Assembly (NCBI RefSeq): GCF_035573695.1
Contig: NZ_CP121694.1
Location: forward strand, 906,501 to 970,500
Length of the DNA: 64,000 nucleotides
Direction of reading: 5' to 3'
Origin: Metallumcola ferriviriculae
GTDB taxonomy: Bacteria; Bacillota; JADQBR01
Shown in pieces: positions 35,500 to 43,495 of the stretch; position 1 is the stretch's first letter; every line of letters begins with the position of its first letter. The notes under the pieces were generated by a model that saw nothing but the letters and a program-made list of their open reading frames with translations, had not been told where the DNA came from and ran no database searches. A program made the translations under genes and the position numbers.

Positions 35500-36562
35500 T
35501 TTTAATCAGGTTATCTATCTAATATTTGGCTTCATTACCGGCAGCTCGGTGCTGCTTCTACCGGGCTTGGAAGCAGAAAACGCGGCTTGGATAGCTGTAG
35601 CTCTGGGTACTTTAATCGGGATGCTGTTGATTGCATTTTACCTTAAGCTTTCCAGTATCAATGAAGGAGCGGATATAATCGGTGTTTCCATCATGCGGTT
35701 AGGGCCGGTGTTGGGCAGGGCGGTTGCCTTAGGGTATGTATGGTATTTTCTCCATTTAGGTTCTTTAATTGTCCGCGATGTAACCGAATTTTCTACAACC
35801 GTTTCTTTTCCCCAAACGCCACAGGTGGCTATTGCAATTATACTCTTATTACTAATGGTCTCCCTGGTGAGAAATGGGGTGGAAGCGATGGCCAAGTTTA
35901 CCCAAGTGGTTGTCCCTGTCCTGTTGATTTTCGTATTCCTACTGGTGACGCTCTTATTGAACAAAGTTAATCTTAGTAATCTAAAGCCCTGGTTCCCCGT
36001 AGATTTGAAGATGTTTGCTAAAGCAGTATTTTCCACCGTCAGCTTTCCTTTTGCGGAAGCTGTGGTTTTAACGGTTCTTTTTCCTTTTACTCAGATTAAT
36101 AAAAAATCAATGGTCCTTGCGGTAGGAACTGTAGCTTTTAGCGGACTAATACTGGTGCTGGCAAACACTATTACCATCTCGACCTTGGGAGCATTTGCTT
36201 TCAATGCTACTTTCCCTGCTTTTGAGGCAGCAAGAAATATTGAAGCCCTTAACTTCGTTGAACGGGTAGAGGTTATGTCCAGTATTACTTTTTTGATTGG
36301 TGCCATGATTAAACTATCTGTATGCCTATTTGGTGCCAGTGTGGGGTTGGCCCAGATATTCAAATTGTCAAGCTATCAGAGTATGGTAATTCCTGCGGCT
36401 GTTTTGATAGGTAACATGTCTATTTTAATGTATGAAAATCTTTATCAGCTGATAACTTGGTCGATAGATATTTATCCATATTATGCACTGCCATTTGAAA
36501 TACTGATTCCGGGGCTTTTGTTCGTTATCAGCTTGATGGGGAAAAAAGCTAAACCAGCTTAA
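35483..36562 (+). CDS. gerB: Germinant receptor permease-like subunit B
   Basis: A 359-residue protein of the amino-acid permease superfamily with about ten membrane helices. GerB proteins line the ligand-binding or ion path of the germinant receptor. ATG at 35483 (MGQEVNF) is chosen, with GGGGTGG ahead; it lies inside the end of the D-like gene. It completes an A-C-D-B order. Confidence 0.93.
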   Translation: MGQEVNFNQVIYLIFGFITGSSVLLLPGLEAENAAWIAVALGTLIGMLLIAFYLKLSSINEGADIIGVSIMRLGPVLGRAVALGYVWYFLHLGSLIVRDVTEFSTTVSFPQTPQVAIAIILLLLMVSLVRNGVEAMAKFTQVVVPVLLIFVFLLVTLLLNKVNLSNLKPWFPVDLKMFAKAVFSTVSFPFAEAVVLTVLFPFTQINKKSMVLAVGTVAFSGLILVLANTITISTLGAFAFNATFPAFEAARNIEALNFVERVEVMSSITFLIGAMIKLSVCLFGASVGLAQIFKLSSYQSMVIPAAVLIGNMSILMYENLYQLITWSIDIYPYYALPFEILIPGLLFVISLMGKKAKPA

Positions 36563-36651
36563 TTTTGTATATATTTTAGCAGGAAAAAAAGTTTTGTGTT
36601 AGAATATTATAAGAGTGTAGTAACGGCAAAAAGTCCTGGGAGGCGATTTGG

Positions 36652-36798
36652 GTGAAAGGTTGGAAACTATGGGTAGTAGTTGCTCTTTGGATAGTATTAG
36701 GTCTTGTTGGCACATTTATTAATAATTATCATGTGGGAAGCAGTCACGGTGAACCGGAAGCGGGGCACGGTGGAGTAGCAGTGGAAGAATCTCATTAA
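36652..36798 (+). CDS. Small single-helix membrane protein with His-rich tail
   Basis: A 48-residue frame from GTG with GGGAGG ahead. It has one membrane helix (KLWVVVALWIVLGLVGTFI) and a tail rich in His and Glu (NNYHVGSSHGEPEAGHGG). It has its own strong terminator. I know no family; the tail could bind metal. Confidence 0.6.
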   Translation: MKGWKLWVVVALWIVLGLVGTFINNYHVGSSHGEPEAGHGGVAVEESH

Positions 36799-36803
36799 AC
36801 CAC

Positions 36804-36834
36804 AAACGGCCGCCTTTATTGGCGGCCGTTTTTT
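36804..36834 (+). terminator. Strong terminator after the small membrane protein
   Basis: Perfect 11-bp stem AAACGGCCGCC/GGCGGCCGTTT with TTTATT loop and T run. Confidence 0.95.
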
Positions 36835-36921
36835 GCTTCAATTATGGTGCCTCAAACTGAGTATTATTACTAAAATTGGTTACACTAATTGAGAACTTCA
36901 TTAAGGAAAGGGTGAAGGATT

Positions 36922-37071
36922 TTGCGTCAAGAAATTGACTGCACTGTGACGCGCTGCAAGTACCAAGGAAATGATGTCTGTACCCTCGACAGTATTGAAA
37001 TTAGTCCTTGTCCGCATAACCGGACCGGGGAGATAAACGAAACAGATTGTGCCAGCTTTAATCCTGAATAA
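36922..37071 (+). CDS. DUF1540 peptide 1
   Basis: A 49-residue Cys-rich peptide. The cysteine order (CTVTRCKYQGNDVC...CPHN...TDCASF) matches DUF1540, a small metal-binding-type domain widespread in Clostridia and often linked with sporulation or spore coat. It starts with TTG after GGGTGAAGG. A second copy follows 15 bp later. Confidence 0.75.
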   Translation: MRQEIDCTVTRCKYQGNDVCTLDSIEISPCPHNRTGEINETDCASFNPE

Positions 37072-37086
37072 TAGGAGGTGTCACTG

Positions 37087-37242
37087 ATGGACCGGATCAG
37101 GTGCTCAGTAACCAGCTGCTTTTACCAGAAAAGGGATCAATGCAGCTTGGAGAAGATAAGCGTGGTGGAGTGTGAGACCGGAAACCCATTGGAAACAGAT
37201 TGCGCCAGTTATAAAAGTAAAAATGCGTATGTAACCGATTAG
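37087..37242 (+). CDS. DUF1540 peptide 2
   Basis: A 51-residue peptide with the same cysteine pattern (CSVTSCFYQKRDQC...CETGNPLETDCASY). AGGAGGTG precedes the ATG. It is clearly a tandem paralogue of the preceding gene. Confidence 0.8.
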   Translation: MDRIRCSVTSCFYQKRDQCSLEKISVVECETGNPLETDCASYKSKNAYVTD

Positions 37243-37253
37243 CAGAGATTTAG

Positions 37254-37289
37254 CACCCTGGGTCGATTATCAACTTAGGGTGTTTTTAT
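37254..37289 (+). terminator. Terminator after the DUF1540 pair
   Basis: CACCCT/AGGGTG stem with a 17-nt loop and T5. Confidence 0.75.
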
Positions 37290-37292
37290 TTT

Positions 37293-37333
37293 ATGTATAG
37301 GAAATTATGGGTTGTGGATAATTTCCTATACAT
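37293..37333. repeat. 16-bp perfect inverted repeat carrying a DnaA-box 9-mer
   Basis: ATGTATAGGAAATTAT (37293-37308) and its exact complement (37318-37333) flank a GGGTTGTGG loop. TGTGGATAA (37313-37321), the complement of the consensus DnaA box TTATCCACA, spans loop and right arm. There is no T run, so it is not an ordinary terminator. Confidence 0.7.
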
Positions 37334-37379
37334 GGGGGTTGTTAAGGGGGCATGCCAAAACTCTACAGCAACAAAGTTG

Positions 37380-37925
37380 CTAAGAGTTTTGCAACAGCGA
37401 AGCGGAGTAGAGTATTTTTAACGATAGGTTGTCTTCTAACCGCAGTTTTGAATCCCAGATTACCAAATCCTTAATACGATAATCCTTCATCAGCAGCTGC
37501 CAGGATAAGTAAAGATTTGCTAGGTACTGACTGTTAAGGGCGTCGGGACTGAGTGGGCAGACATAAGGCAGTTCTATGGTTTCTCTCACCAATATGAGCT
37601 TGTCATCCTTTAAGTGTGGCGCTGCGGGAAAGGTGCGGCATTGCATTGGGCGAAGGTGCCGAGTGCAGTTGCCCCGGCAGTGGGCAAACACTACCGGACC
37701 ATTCCAACTGGGAGGGAAATCATAATCCTCGGCTTCTTGATATTGAAATTGAAGCCAAGGTTGGGTGTTTAGTATTATCTCTTCTCCGGGAAGCAGGTAG
37801 ATGCCCATCTCTTGGTCCGTACCCTGACAGCAAGCCCTATCGCAAAGAGTGCCGCAGTCAAAACCGGTAAAGGCGGTATCGTTGGTAAGTGAATAGATGT
37901 ACCTAATTTCTTTGTTAGACAACAC
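37380..37925 (-). CDS. YkgJ-like Cys-cluster protein
   Basis: A 181-residue protein with Cys clusters FDCGTLCDRACCQ (about 23-35) and CRGNCTRHLRPMQCRTFPAAPH, the pattern of the YkgJ/UPF0153 family thought to hold zinc or an Fe-S centre. Its function is unknown. GTG start after AGGGGG. A hairpin (37356-37391) overlaps the stop region. Confidence 0.75.
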   Translation of the reverse strand: MLSNKEIRYIYSLTNDTAFTGFDCGTLCDRACCQGTDQEMGIYLLPGEEIILNTQPWLQFQYQEAEDYDFPPSWNGPVVFAHCRGNCTRHLRPMQCRTFPAAPHLKDDKLILVRETIELPYVCPLSPDALNSQYLANLYLSWQLLMKDYRIKDLVIWDSKLRLEDNLSLKILYSASLLQNS

Positions 37926-38025
37926 AATATTACCCCCTGTTGGTCTTGATTATTATTATAGCGTAACCTTAAGTAAAAAGCAGGCAAGTACCAATAGACA
38001 GACAATTTCTAATATTAGAACTTAT

Positions 38026-38064
38026 TTGTGAAATGTTGCACAAATGAAAGAGCGGAGTTATAAT
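38026..38064 (+). promoter_or_regulatory. Promoter of the second acuA with Rex/Crp-like operator
   Basis: TTGCAC (38036-38041) and TATAAT (38059-38064) are 17 bp apart. TTGTGAA-ATGT-TGCACAA (38026-38043) covers the -35 just as the related site does at 2169-2186. Confidence 0.7.
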
Positions 38065-38102
38065 AGAGATAGGAAAAAATAACTTTTTTGGTGGTGGTTG
38101 CC

Positions 38103-38780
38103 ATGCTGGCAAGGCAACTTGAATACCCTGACAGCTTAATAAATGTCCATCATTGTCTCACGTCAAAGATATTGCATACTGATGCGGGTATTATTTTGGT
38201 GGAAGGGCCGGTGGCTCCTGATGCGTTCGAAAAAATGCATTTACACCCTGGTTTAAAAAGCTTCCGCGAAGCTGACAAACAGCACCGAGCATTAGTGGGG
38301 ATTGCTGCCTTAAAAGAAGGAAGAATATTTCTAGCAAGGATTGATGACATGATAGTTGGCTATGTTACCTTTCATCCGCCGGATGAATTTGAACGGTGGG
38401 GAAAGGGTTTTATGCCCTGTCTAATAGAATTAGGCGGGATAGAGGTTGCCCCTAAGTGGCGCGGGTATGGACTGAGCAGCACTTTGCTAGACATTGCTTT
38501 TAGCGGCAGTTGGGTGGAAGACAATACAATTTTTGCTACAGAATATTACTGGCATTGGGACTTAAAAGGGACCGGATTAAGTGTCTGGCAGTACCGAGAT
38601 ATGATGGGGAAGTTATTTAACAAGGTGGGACTAGAAGGGTGCAGTACTGACGACCCGGACATCTGCAGTCATGCAGCCAATATGCTTATGGTACGAAGGG
38701 GTAAGAGGGTTTCCCATAAATTATACCAGCAATTCCAGCGGATTTGCGTGCAGGGCATTGGTATGGAATGGTTGGTATAA
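38103..38780 (+). CDS. AcuA-type GNAT acetyltransferase, second copy
   Basis: A 225-residue paralogue of the protein at 2259-2921, sharing APKWRGYGLSSTLLDIAFSG at the acetyl-CoA site, then ATEYYWHWDLKG and DDPDICSHAANMLMVRRG. The enzyme should acetylate a lysine on a protein, probably an acetyl-CoA synthetase or related acyl-CoA ligase. It is far from acuC but has the same promoter design, so both copies may answer one signal. ATG at 38103 is preferred, with GGTGGTGG as ribosome site. A terminator follows. Confidence 0.85.
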   Translation: MLARQLEYPDSLINVHHCLTSKILHTDAGIILVEGPVAPDAFEKMHLHPGLKSFREADKQHRALVGIAALKEGRIFLARIDDMIVGYVTFHPPDEFERWGKGFMPCLIELGGIEVAPKWRGYGLSSTLLDIAFSGSWVEDNTIFATEYYWHWDLKGTGLSVWQYRDMMGKLFNKVGLEGCSTDDPDICSHAANMLMVRRGKRVSHKLYQQFQRICVQGIGMEWLV

Positions 38781-38797
38781 AAAAGAGAGAAAGAATG

Positions 38798-38833
38798 GAG
38801 TCGGTGAATAGTGAATAGCCGGCTCTTTTTTTT
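38798..38833 (+). terminator. Terminator after the second acuA
   Basis: GAGTCGG pairs with CCGGCTC (one G-U), then nine T. Confidence 0.85.
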
Positions 38834-39029
38834 GTACCAGGCTTCCCTTGACCAGTCGAAACAACTAGCTTATTATAACAATTGTATTATTTCTGAAAAC
38901 TTAAATAAGGTTCCGGCTTGGCAGTCGTATCAAGGGAGATATGTTTATGGCTAAAAGAGACAAAAGGAATGACTGCCCTAGTGTAGAATTTAAAAGCAGG
39001 ACAAGCTTTCAAGAAGGGGGAGAAAGCAG

Positions 39030-40622
39030 TTGGCTCGTAGAAGGCGTGAAATTTCTATACGCACTCAGATTACCTGGCTGTCTTCCGGATTGGTACTGCT
39101 CTCTATCATTATTGGTGGTATTTTCCTGGTAGAGAATTTCTCTTCTCAACTAGAAAAGGAGCTTGGTTCTAAAGCATTATCCATTGCCCGGACCCTTGCT
39201 CAATTAGAGGAAATTCAAGAAGCGGTGGGAAAACCCGGCGGTTGGGAGGTAATTCAACCGCTGGCAGAAAAGACCCGATTAGCTACTAATGTTGAGTATA
39301 TTGTGGTACTTGATATGGATAAAATTCGCTACTCCCATCCGCTCCAGGATCGCATTGGTACCAAATTCAGCGGTGGGGATGAGGATCCGGCTTTTGCGGA
39401 GCACGAATATACATCTCCTGCCGAAGGGGTGTTGGGGCCTTCTATCAGGGCATTTGTACCCATTATGGCTAACGAAGGAACCAAACAAGTGGGTGTGATA
39501 GTAGTAGGTATTTTAACCCCGACTGTTTCCAAATTGGTGCATGGAATGAGATTTCAGCTATATTTATCTTTACTTGCGGGGCTCGTGGTAGGGGTAATTG
39601 GTTCTATGGTACTGGCAAGAAATATTAAAAGAGCTATGTTTAACATGGAGCCCGGGGAAATTGCTCGGCTGCTGGAAGAACGGGTGGCTGTATTCCAATC
39701 TATCGGTGAAGGCATAATAGCCATTGACCGCAATAATAAAATCACAATTATTAACGATGAAGCCCGGCGAATTGTCGGTATTTATGAGGATGTGGTGGGC
39801 AAAGATGTCGGTGTAGTGATTCCCAACACACGCCTGCCTGAAGTTTCTGAAACCGGTGCGGCGGAATATCAGCAGGAAATGATTATCAATAAGATTAATA
39901 TTTTGGCCAATCGCATTCCCATTAAGGTGAAGACGGGTATTGTGGGCGCTGTGGCTACTTTTCAGGATAAGACTGAAGTGCGCGAAATGGCGGAGGAACT
40001 TACCGGTGTAAAAAAGTTTATCGAAGCACTGCGGGTGCAAAATCACGAGCACCTAAATAAGCTGCACACTATTGCTGGATTAATTCAATTGAAAAAATAC
40101 CAGCAGGTACTTGATTATGTGTTTGCAGTTACTGAAGAACAACAGGAAATTACTGGGTTTATCACCAAAAATTTCACTGATTACAGTATTGCGGGTTTAT
40201 TATTAGGTAAATATAATCGAGCTAAGGAGCTAAAAATCGAGCTTGATATTGATAAAACAAGCAAACTAACTACCCTGCCTAGGGGATTGGACAGCGGGGC
40301 CATGGTGGTGATTTTGGGTAACCTGCTGGAAAATGCTATGGATGCGGTGGAAGGCCTGGAAAAAAGCAGGCGCACCATCAAGTTGCATATATCGGAAGAC
40401 CACCCGGGTGTTAAAATTCGGGTGAAGGACCAAGGACGGGGTATTGCGCCGGAAGATAAGGGAAATATTTTTACTACCGGTTTTTCTACCAAGGGTACTA
40501 AAAGAGGATATGGCTTGGCTTTGGTTAAAAAATATGTTGATGCGGTGGATGGCAGCATTAAATTAGAGGCTCAGTTGGATTTTGGTACCCAAGTTGAAAT
40601 ATTCCTGCCTTGGCACGGGTAG
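39030..40622 (+). CDS. CitA/DcuS-type sensor histidine kinase
   Basis: A 530-residue membrane kinase. Helices at about 16-37 and 178-198 flank an outside sensor domain of about 140 residues. Then come a PAS domain (about 215-320), the phospho-accepting H339 in QNHEHLNKLHTIAGLIQL, and an ATPase domain with NLLENAMDA, DQGRGI and GYGLALVKKY. This family senses C4-dicarboxylates, citrate or similar acids. The response regulator and a DctP-type binding protein follow directly. TTG start with AAGGGGG ahead. Confidence 0.92.
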   Translation: MARRRREISIRTQITWLSSGLVLLSIIIGGIFLVENFSSQLEKELGSKALSIARTLAQLEEIQEAVGKPGGWEVIQPLAEKTRLATNVEYIVVLDMDKIRYSHPLQDRIGTKFSGGDEDPAFAEHEYTSPAEGVLGPSIRAFVPIMANEGTKQVGVIVVGILTPTVSKLVHGMRFQLYLSLLAGLVVGVIGSMVLARNIKRAMFNMEPGEIARLLEERVAVFQSIGEGIIAIDRNNKITIINDEARRIVGIYEDVVGKDVGVVIPNTRLPEVSETGAAEYQQEMIINKINILANRIPIKVKTGIVGAVATFQDKTEVREMAEELTGVKKFIEALRVQNHEHLNKLHTIAGLIQLKKYQQVLDYVFAVTEEQQEITGFITKNFTDYSIAGLLLGKYNRAKELKIELDIDKTSKLTTLPRGLDSGAMVVILGNLLENAMDAVEGLEKSRRTIKLHISEDHPGVKIRVKDQGRGIAPEDKGNIFTTGFSTKGTKRGYGLALVKKYVDAVDGSIKLEAQLDFGTQVEIFLPWHG

Positions 40623-40638
40623 AAAAGGGGGGAGAGTT

Positions 40639-41310
40639 ATGGTCAGGACAGTGATAGTGGAAGATGACCCGATGGTGATGGAGGTAAACCGTCAATACAT
40701 TGAGAATGTCGATGGTTTTCAGATTGTGGGTACTGCGGAAACAGGTGCCGAGGCCATAGAAATAGTGAAAAAGATCAAACCTCAGTTGGTGATATTGGAC
40801 ATTTTTCTGCCAGACAAGGATGGGCTTGAGACATTGCGGGAAATTCGTCAGTCTAATCTACCCACTGATGTTATTTTGGTTACTGCAGTCAGAGATGCGG
40901 AGACTATCCGGCAGGTATTTCGTCTCGGTGCAGTGGACTATATTGTCAAACCATTTAAATTTGAACGGATTAAAAGTGCGTTGGAGGCTTATAAGGCACT
41001 GTTAAATAAATTAAACAAAAAAGAGTCTCTCAGCCAGGAAGATATTGACCAAATAACCACATTAAAAACTCAGGAATTATCGGAGGAGCTGCCCAAGGGG
41101 TTGACTGAGGTAACTATGAAGCAGGTAATACTCTATTTGTTTAAGCAAAATGAAAGCCTTTCTGCCGAAGAAGTAGCAGAAGGTATTGGCCTTGCTAGGG
41201 TGACCGCCAGGCGTTATCTGGATTATCTTGAAAAGACCGGTAAGGTAAAATTGGAGGTCCAATACGGCTCCGTCGGTCGGCCGATTAACAGATATCGTAA
41301 CAATGCATAG
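40639..41310 (+). CDS. CitB/DcuR-type response regulator
   Basis: A 223-residue regulator with a receiver domain (acidic VEDDP near residue 8, phospho-acceptor D54 in LVILDIFLPD, lysine in IVKPF) and a C-terminal helix-turn-helix (LSAEEVAEGIGLARVTARRYLDYLEKTGKV). It is the partner of the kinase upstream. ATG at 40639 follows GGGGGGAG. No target promoter was identified. Confidence 0.92.
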   Translation: MVRTVIVEDDPMVMEVNRQYIENVDGFQIVGTAETGAEAIEIVKKIKPQLVILDIFLPDKDGLETLREIRQSNLPTDVILVTAVRDAETIRQVFRLGAVDYIVKPFKFERIKSALEAYKALLNKLNKKESLSQEDIDQITTLKTQELSEELPKGLTEVTMKQVILYLFKQNESLSAEEVAEGIGLARVTARRYLDYLEKTGKVKLEVQYGSVGRPINRYRNNA

Positions 41311-41328
41311 AGCAGTGGAGGGAATTTT

Positions 41329-42339
41329 ATGTCTAGGAAATTGATTTGGTTGGTATTACTGCTAAGTATGTTCGTAATAAGCGGATGCACTGAGCGTGCC
41401 AAGGACTTAGAGCAGGTGAGTGCTAACAAGCGCATAGTCATCCGTTTTTCTCATGTGGTGGCGGAGTCGACCCCTAAGGGCTTGGCAGCAAAGCGTTTTG
41501 CGTATCTGGTACATCAGCGTACCGGAGGCAGGGTGGAAGTGCAGGTTTATCCTAATTCTACCTTGTATAAGGACGGGGAAGAGTTTAAAGCGCTGACCGA
41601 GAATAATGTTCAGATGATTGCCCCGGCAACGGCAAAGCTTACGGATATTTTTCCCCAGTGGCAGATATTCGACCTGCCCTTTCTCTTTGAAAACTATGCC
41701 GAGGTACACAATGCGATGGATGGAGAGGTAGGTCAGAAGCTATTCGATGTGCTGGAAGAAAAAAACGTCAAAGGCTTAGCCATGTGGGATAATGGTTTTA
41801 AACAAATGAGCGCAAATCAGCCGCTGCATACTGTGGAAGATTTTCGGGGGCTTTCATTCAGGATAATGCCTAGTAAAATGTTGGCGCGTCAGTTTCAACG
41901 GTTAGGGGCTAATGTAAAGGAATTACCATTTAGTGAAGTATATCGTGCACTGCAGTGGGGAGAGGTGAACGGTGCAGAAAACCCCCTGTCTAACTTCTAT
42001 ACAAAAAAGTTTCATCAAGTGCAGTCGGATGTGACTATTAGTAATCATGGATATTTGGGGTATGCTGTAATGACCAATAAGACATTCTGGAATTCTCTTC
42101 CTGAAGATATTCGTAAAATAATAAAGGATACACTGGAAGAGGTAACGATGTGGGAGAGGAAAGAAGCACAGCGACAGAATCAACAGTTCCTTACCAGACT
42201 GGAAAACACCAAAGATATTACCATCCATCATCTCACTCAACAAGAAAAATTGCAGTGGAAAGCTGCATTATACCCATTGCGGCAGGAATTCACCCCGGAA
42301 ATAGGTGAAGAGCTGCTTGAAAGTATTATCCGAGAGTAA
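41329..42339 (+). CDS. DctP-type TRAP substrate-binding lipoprotein, possible co-sensor
   Basis: A 336-residue extracytoplasmic binding protein with lipobox VISGC (Cys20) and the DctP fold (IRFSHVVAESTPKGLAAKRFA; GLSFRIMPSK; EVNGAENPLSNF). No DctQ or DctM membrane genes are in the window. In B. subtilis the DctP-like DctB works together with kinase DctS as a sensor rather than with a TRAP carrier, and the same kinase-regulator-binding protein order here suggests that role (inference). It is 18 bp after the regulator gene. Confidence 0.88.
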   Translation: MSRKLIWLVLLLSMFVISGCTERAKDLEQVSANKRIVIRFSHVVAESTPKGLAAKRFAYLVHQRTGGRVEVQVYPNSTLYKDGEEFKALTENNVQMIAPATAKLTDIFPQWQIFDLPFLFENYAEVHNAMDGEVGQKLFDVLEEKNVKGLAMWDNGFKQMSANQPLHTVEDFRGLSFRIMPSKMLARQFQRLGANVKELPFSEVYRALQWGEVNGAENPLSNFYTKKFHQVQSDVTISNHGYLGYAVMTNKTFWNSLPEDIRKIIKDTLEEVTMWERKEAQRQNQQFLTRLENTKDITIHHLTQQEKLQWKAALYPLRQEFTPEIGEELLESIIRE

Positions 42340-42351
42340 AGGTGATTAAGG

Positions 42352-43464
42352 ATGCAATTTCTACATGACTTTGCGCAAAGAGAGGGAGTAGTGCTTGGCT
42401 GGTGTAAGCCTGAGGTTGATAGTGACGCTGCTGCATTCTTGGCAGAGCGCCAAGAGCTGGGTTTAGCGGCACCATTTGTCCGTTGGTCTCCTACGGAAAG
42501 AACGCAGCCGGGATTGCTGCTGGATGGAGTTAGGACCGTTATATCTTTAGCTTATCCTTACGAAATATCCCATAATAATCCGGATACGGAAGCGCGGGGA
42601 ACGATTGCACGCTTTAGCCGGGGGCGGGACTATCATTTGGTTGTTAGGCAAAAACTGGAACGTCTGGCGGAAATATGCCAAGCGCGGTTTAATACCGCTA
42701 ACATTGCATGCAACATTGATACCGGTCCATTAATTGATCGGTATTGGGCCGCCAAGACGGGCTTGGGGGGCTATGGCAAAAATACCGCCATTATTACTGA
42801 GGAATATGGTTCGTGGGTAACCTTGGGCGAACTCCTATTGGATGTGGGACTATCGGAGGTGCAGCAGCACGATCCCTTTATGGCGGGTACTTGCCAAGGA
42901 TGTAACCGCTGTATCAGTGCTTGTCCAACCGGCGCCATTGAAGCGCCGTATCGGGTCAACCCGTACAAGTGTTTATCCTTTCTCACCCAGCAAAAAGGAA
43001 TATTCCCCAGGCATTATCGCGACAAGCTGGGAAACAGAGTATATGGGTGTGACCGCTGTCAGGAAGTCTGCCCTTACAATGTAGAGCTGCTCCGTGAGGG
43101 TATCAAGAAAAAACCACGCATTTCCGATGACGATGTAGAGAAAGTATACCCGCGCTTGGATTTCCTGCTAGGCTTAACTAATAAAAAATTTAAATACTTC
43201 TTTGCTGGTACGGCCTTAGGTTGGCGTGGTAAGGCAGTTATTCAGCGTAATGCATTAATCGCTTTTGGTAACTTGGGCTATCTGACTGAGGCAGTGTTCC
43301 AAGCCGCAGAATGTGAAAATCCTAATTTACGTACGCATGCTTATTGGGCGATATCAAAGGCTGGCGGAAGCAAAAACATAGACTATCTCATTAAGAGATT
43401 GAAATTGGAAACTGATCCGGAGGCATTAGGGGAATTACACTATTGCCTCAGCAGGTATGTATGA
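42352..43464 (+). CDS. queG: Epoxyqueuosine reductase
   Basis: A 370-residue cobalamin/Fe-S enzyme that makes queuosine in tRNA in the last step. The N-terminal catalytic region includes GLGGYGKNTAIITEEYGSW. Two 4Fe-4S clusters are held by CQGCNRCISACPTGAI and CDRCQEVCPYN with upstream cysteines. The C-terminal HEAT-like repeat (about 300-370) binds tRNA. Full length for the family. It starts 12 bp after the DctP-type gene, perhaps in the same transcript. Confidence 0.95.
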   Translation: MQFLHDFAQREGVVLGWCKPEVDSDAAAFLAERQELGLAAPFVRWSPTERTQPGLLLDGVRTVISLAYPYEISHNNPDTEARGTIARFSRGRDYHLVVRQKLERLAEICQARFNTANIACNIDTGPLIDRYWAAKTGLGGYGKNTAIITEEYGSWVTLGELLLDVGLSEVQQHDPFMAGTCQGCNRCISACPTGAIEAPYRVNPYKCLSFLTQQKGIFPRHYRDKLGNRVYGCDRCQEVCPYNVELLREGIKKKPRISDDDVEKVYPRLDFLLGLTNKKFKYFFAGTALGWRGKAVIQRNALIAFGNLGYLTEAVFQAAECENPNLRTHAYWAISKAGGSKNIDYLIKRLKLETDPEALGELHYCLSRYV

Positions 43465-43495
43465 AATATAGAACGGGGTAGCTGGAGGAACTTGC

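Noticed and set aside
37356-37391. Terminator for the YkgJ-like gene
   Set aside because: The hairpin is real but overlaps the coding end and lacks a T run on the minus strand.
38941-39132. 63-codon frame overlapping the start of the sensor kinase
   Set aside because: Most of it is another frame of the kinase gene; the upstream part alone is too short to support.
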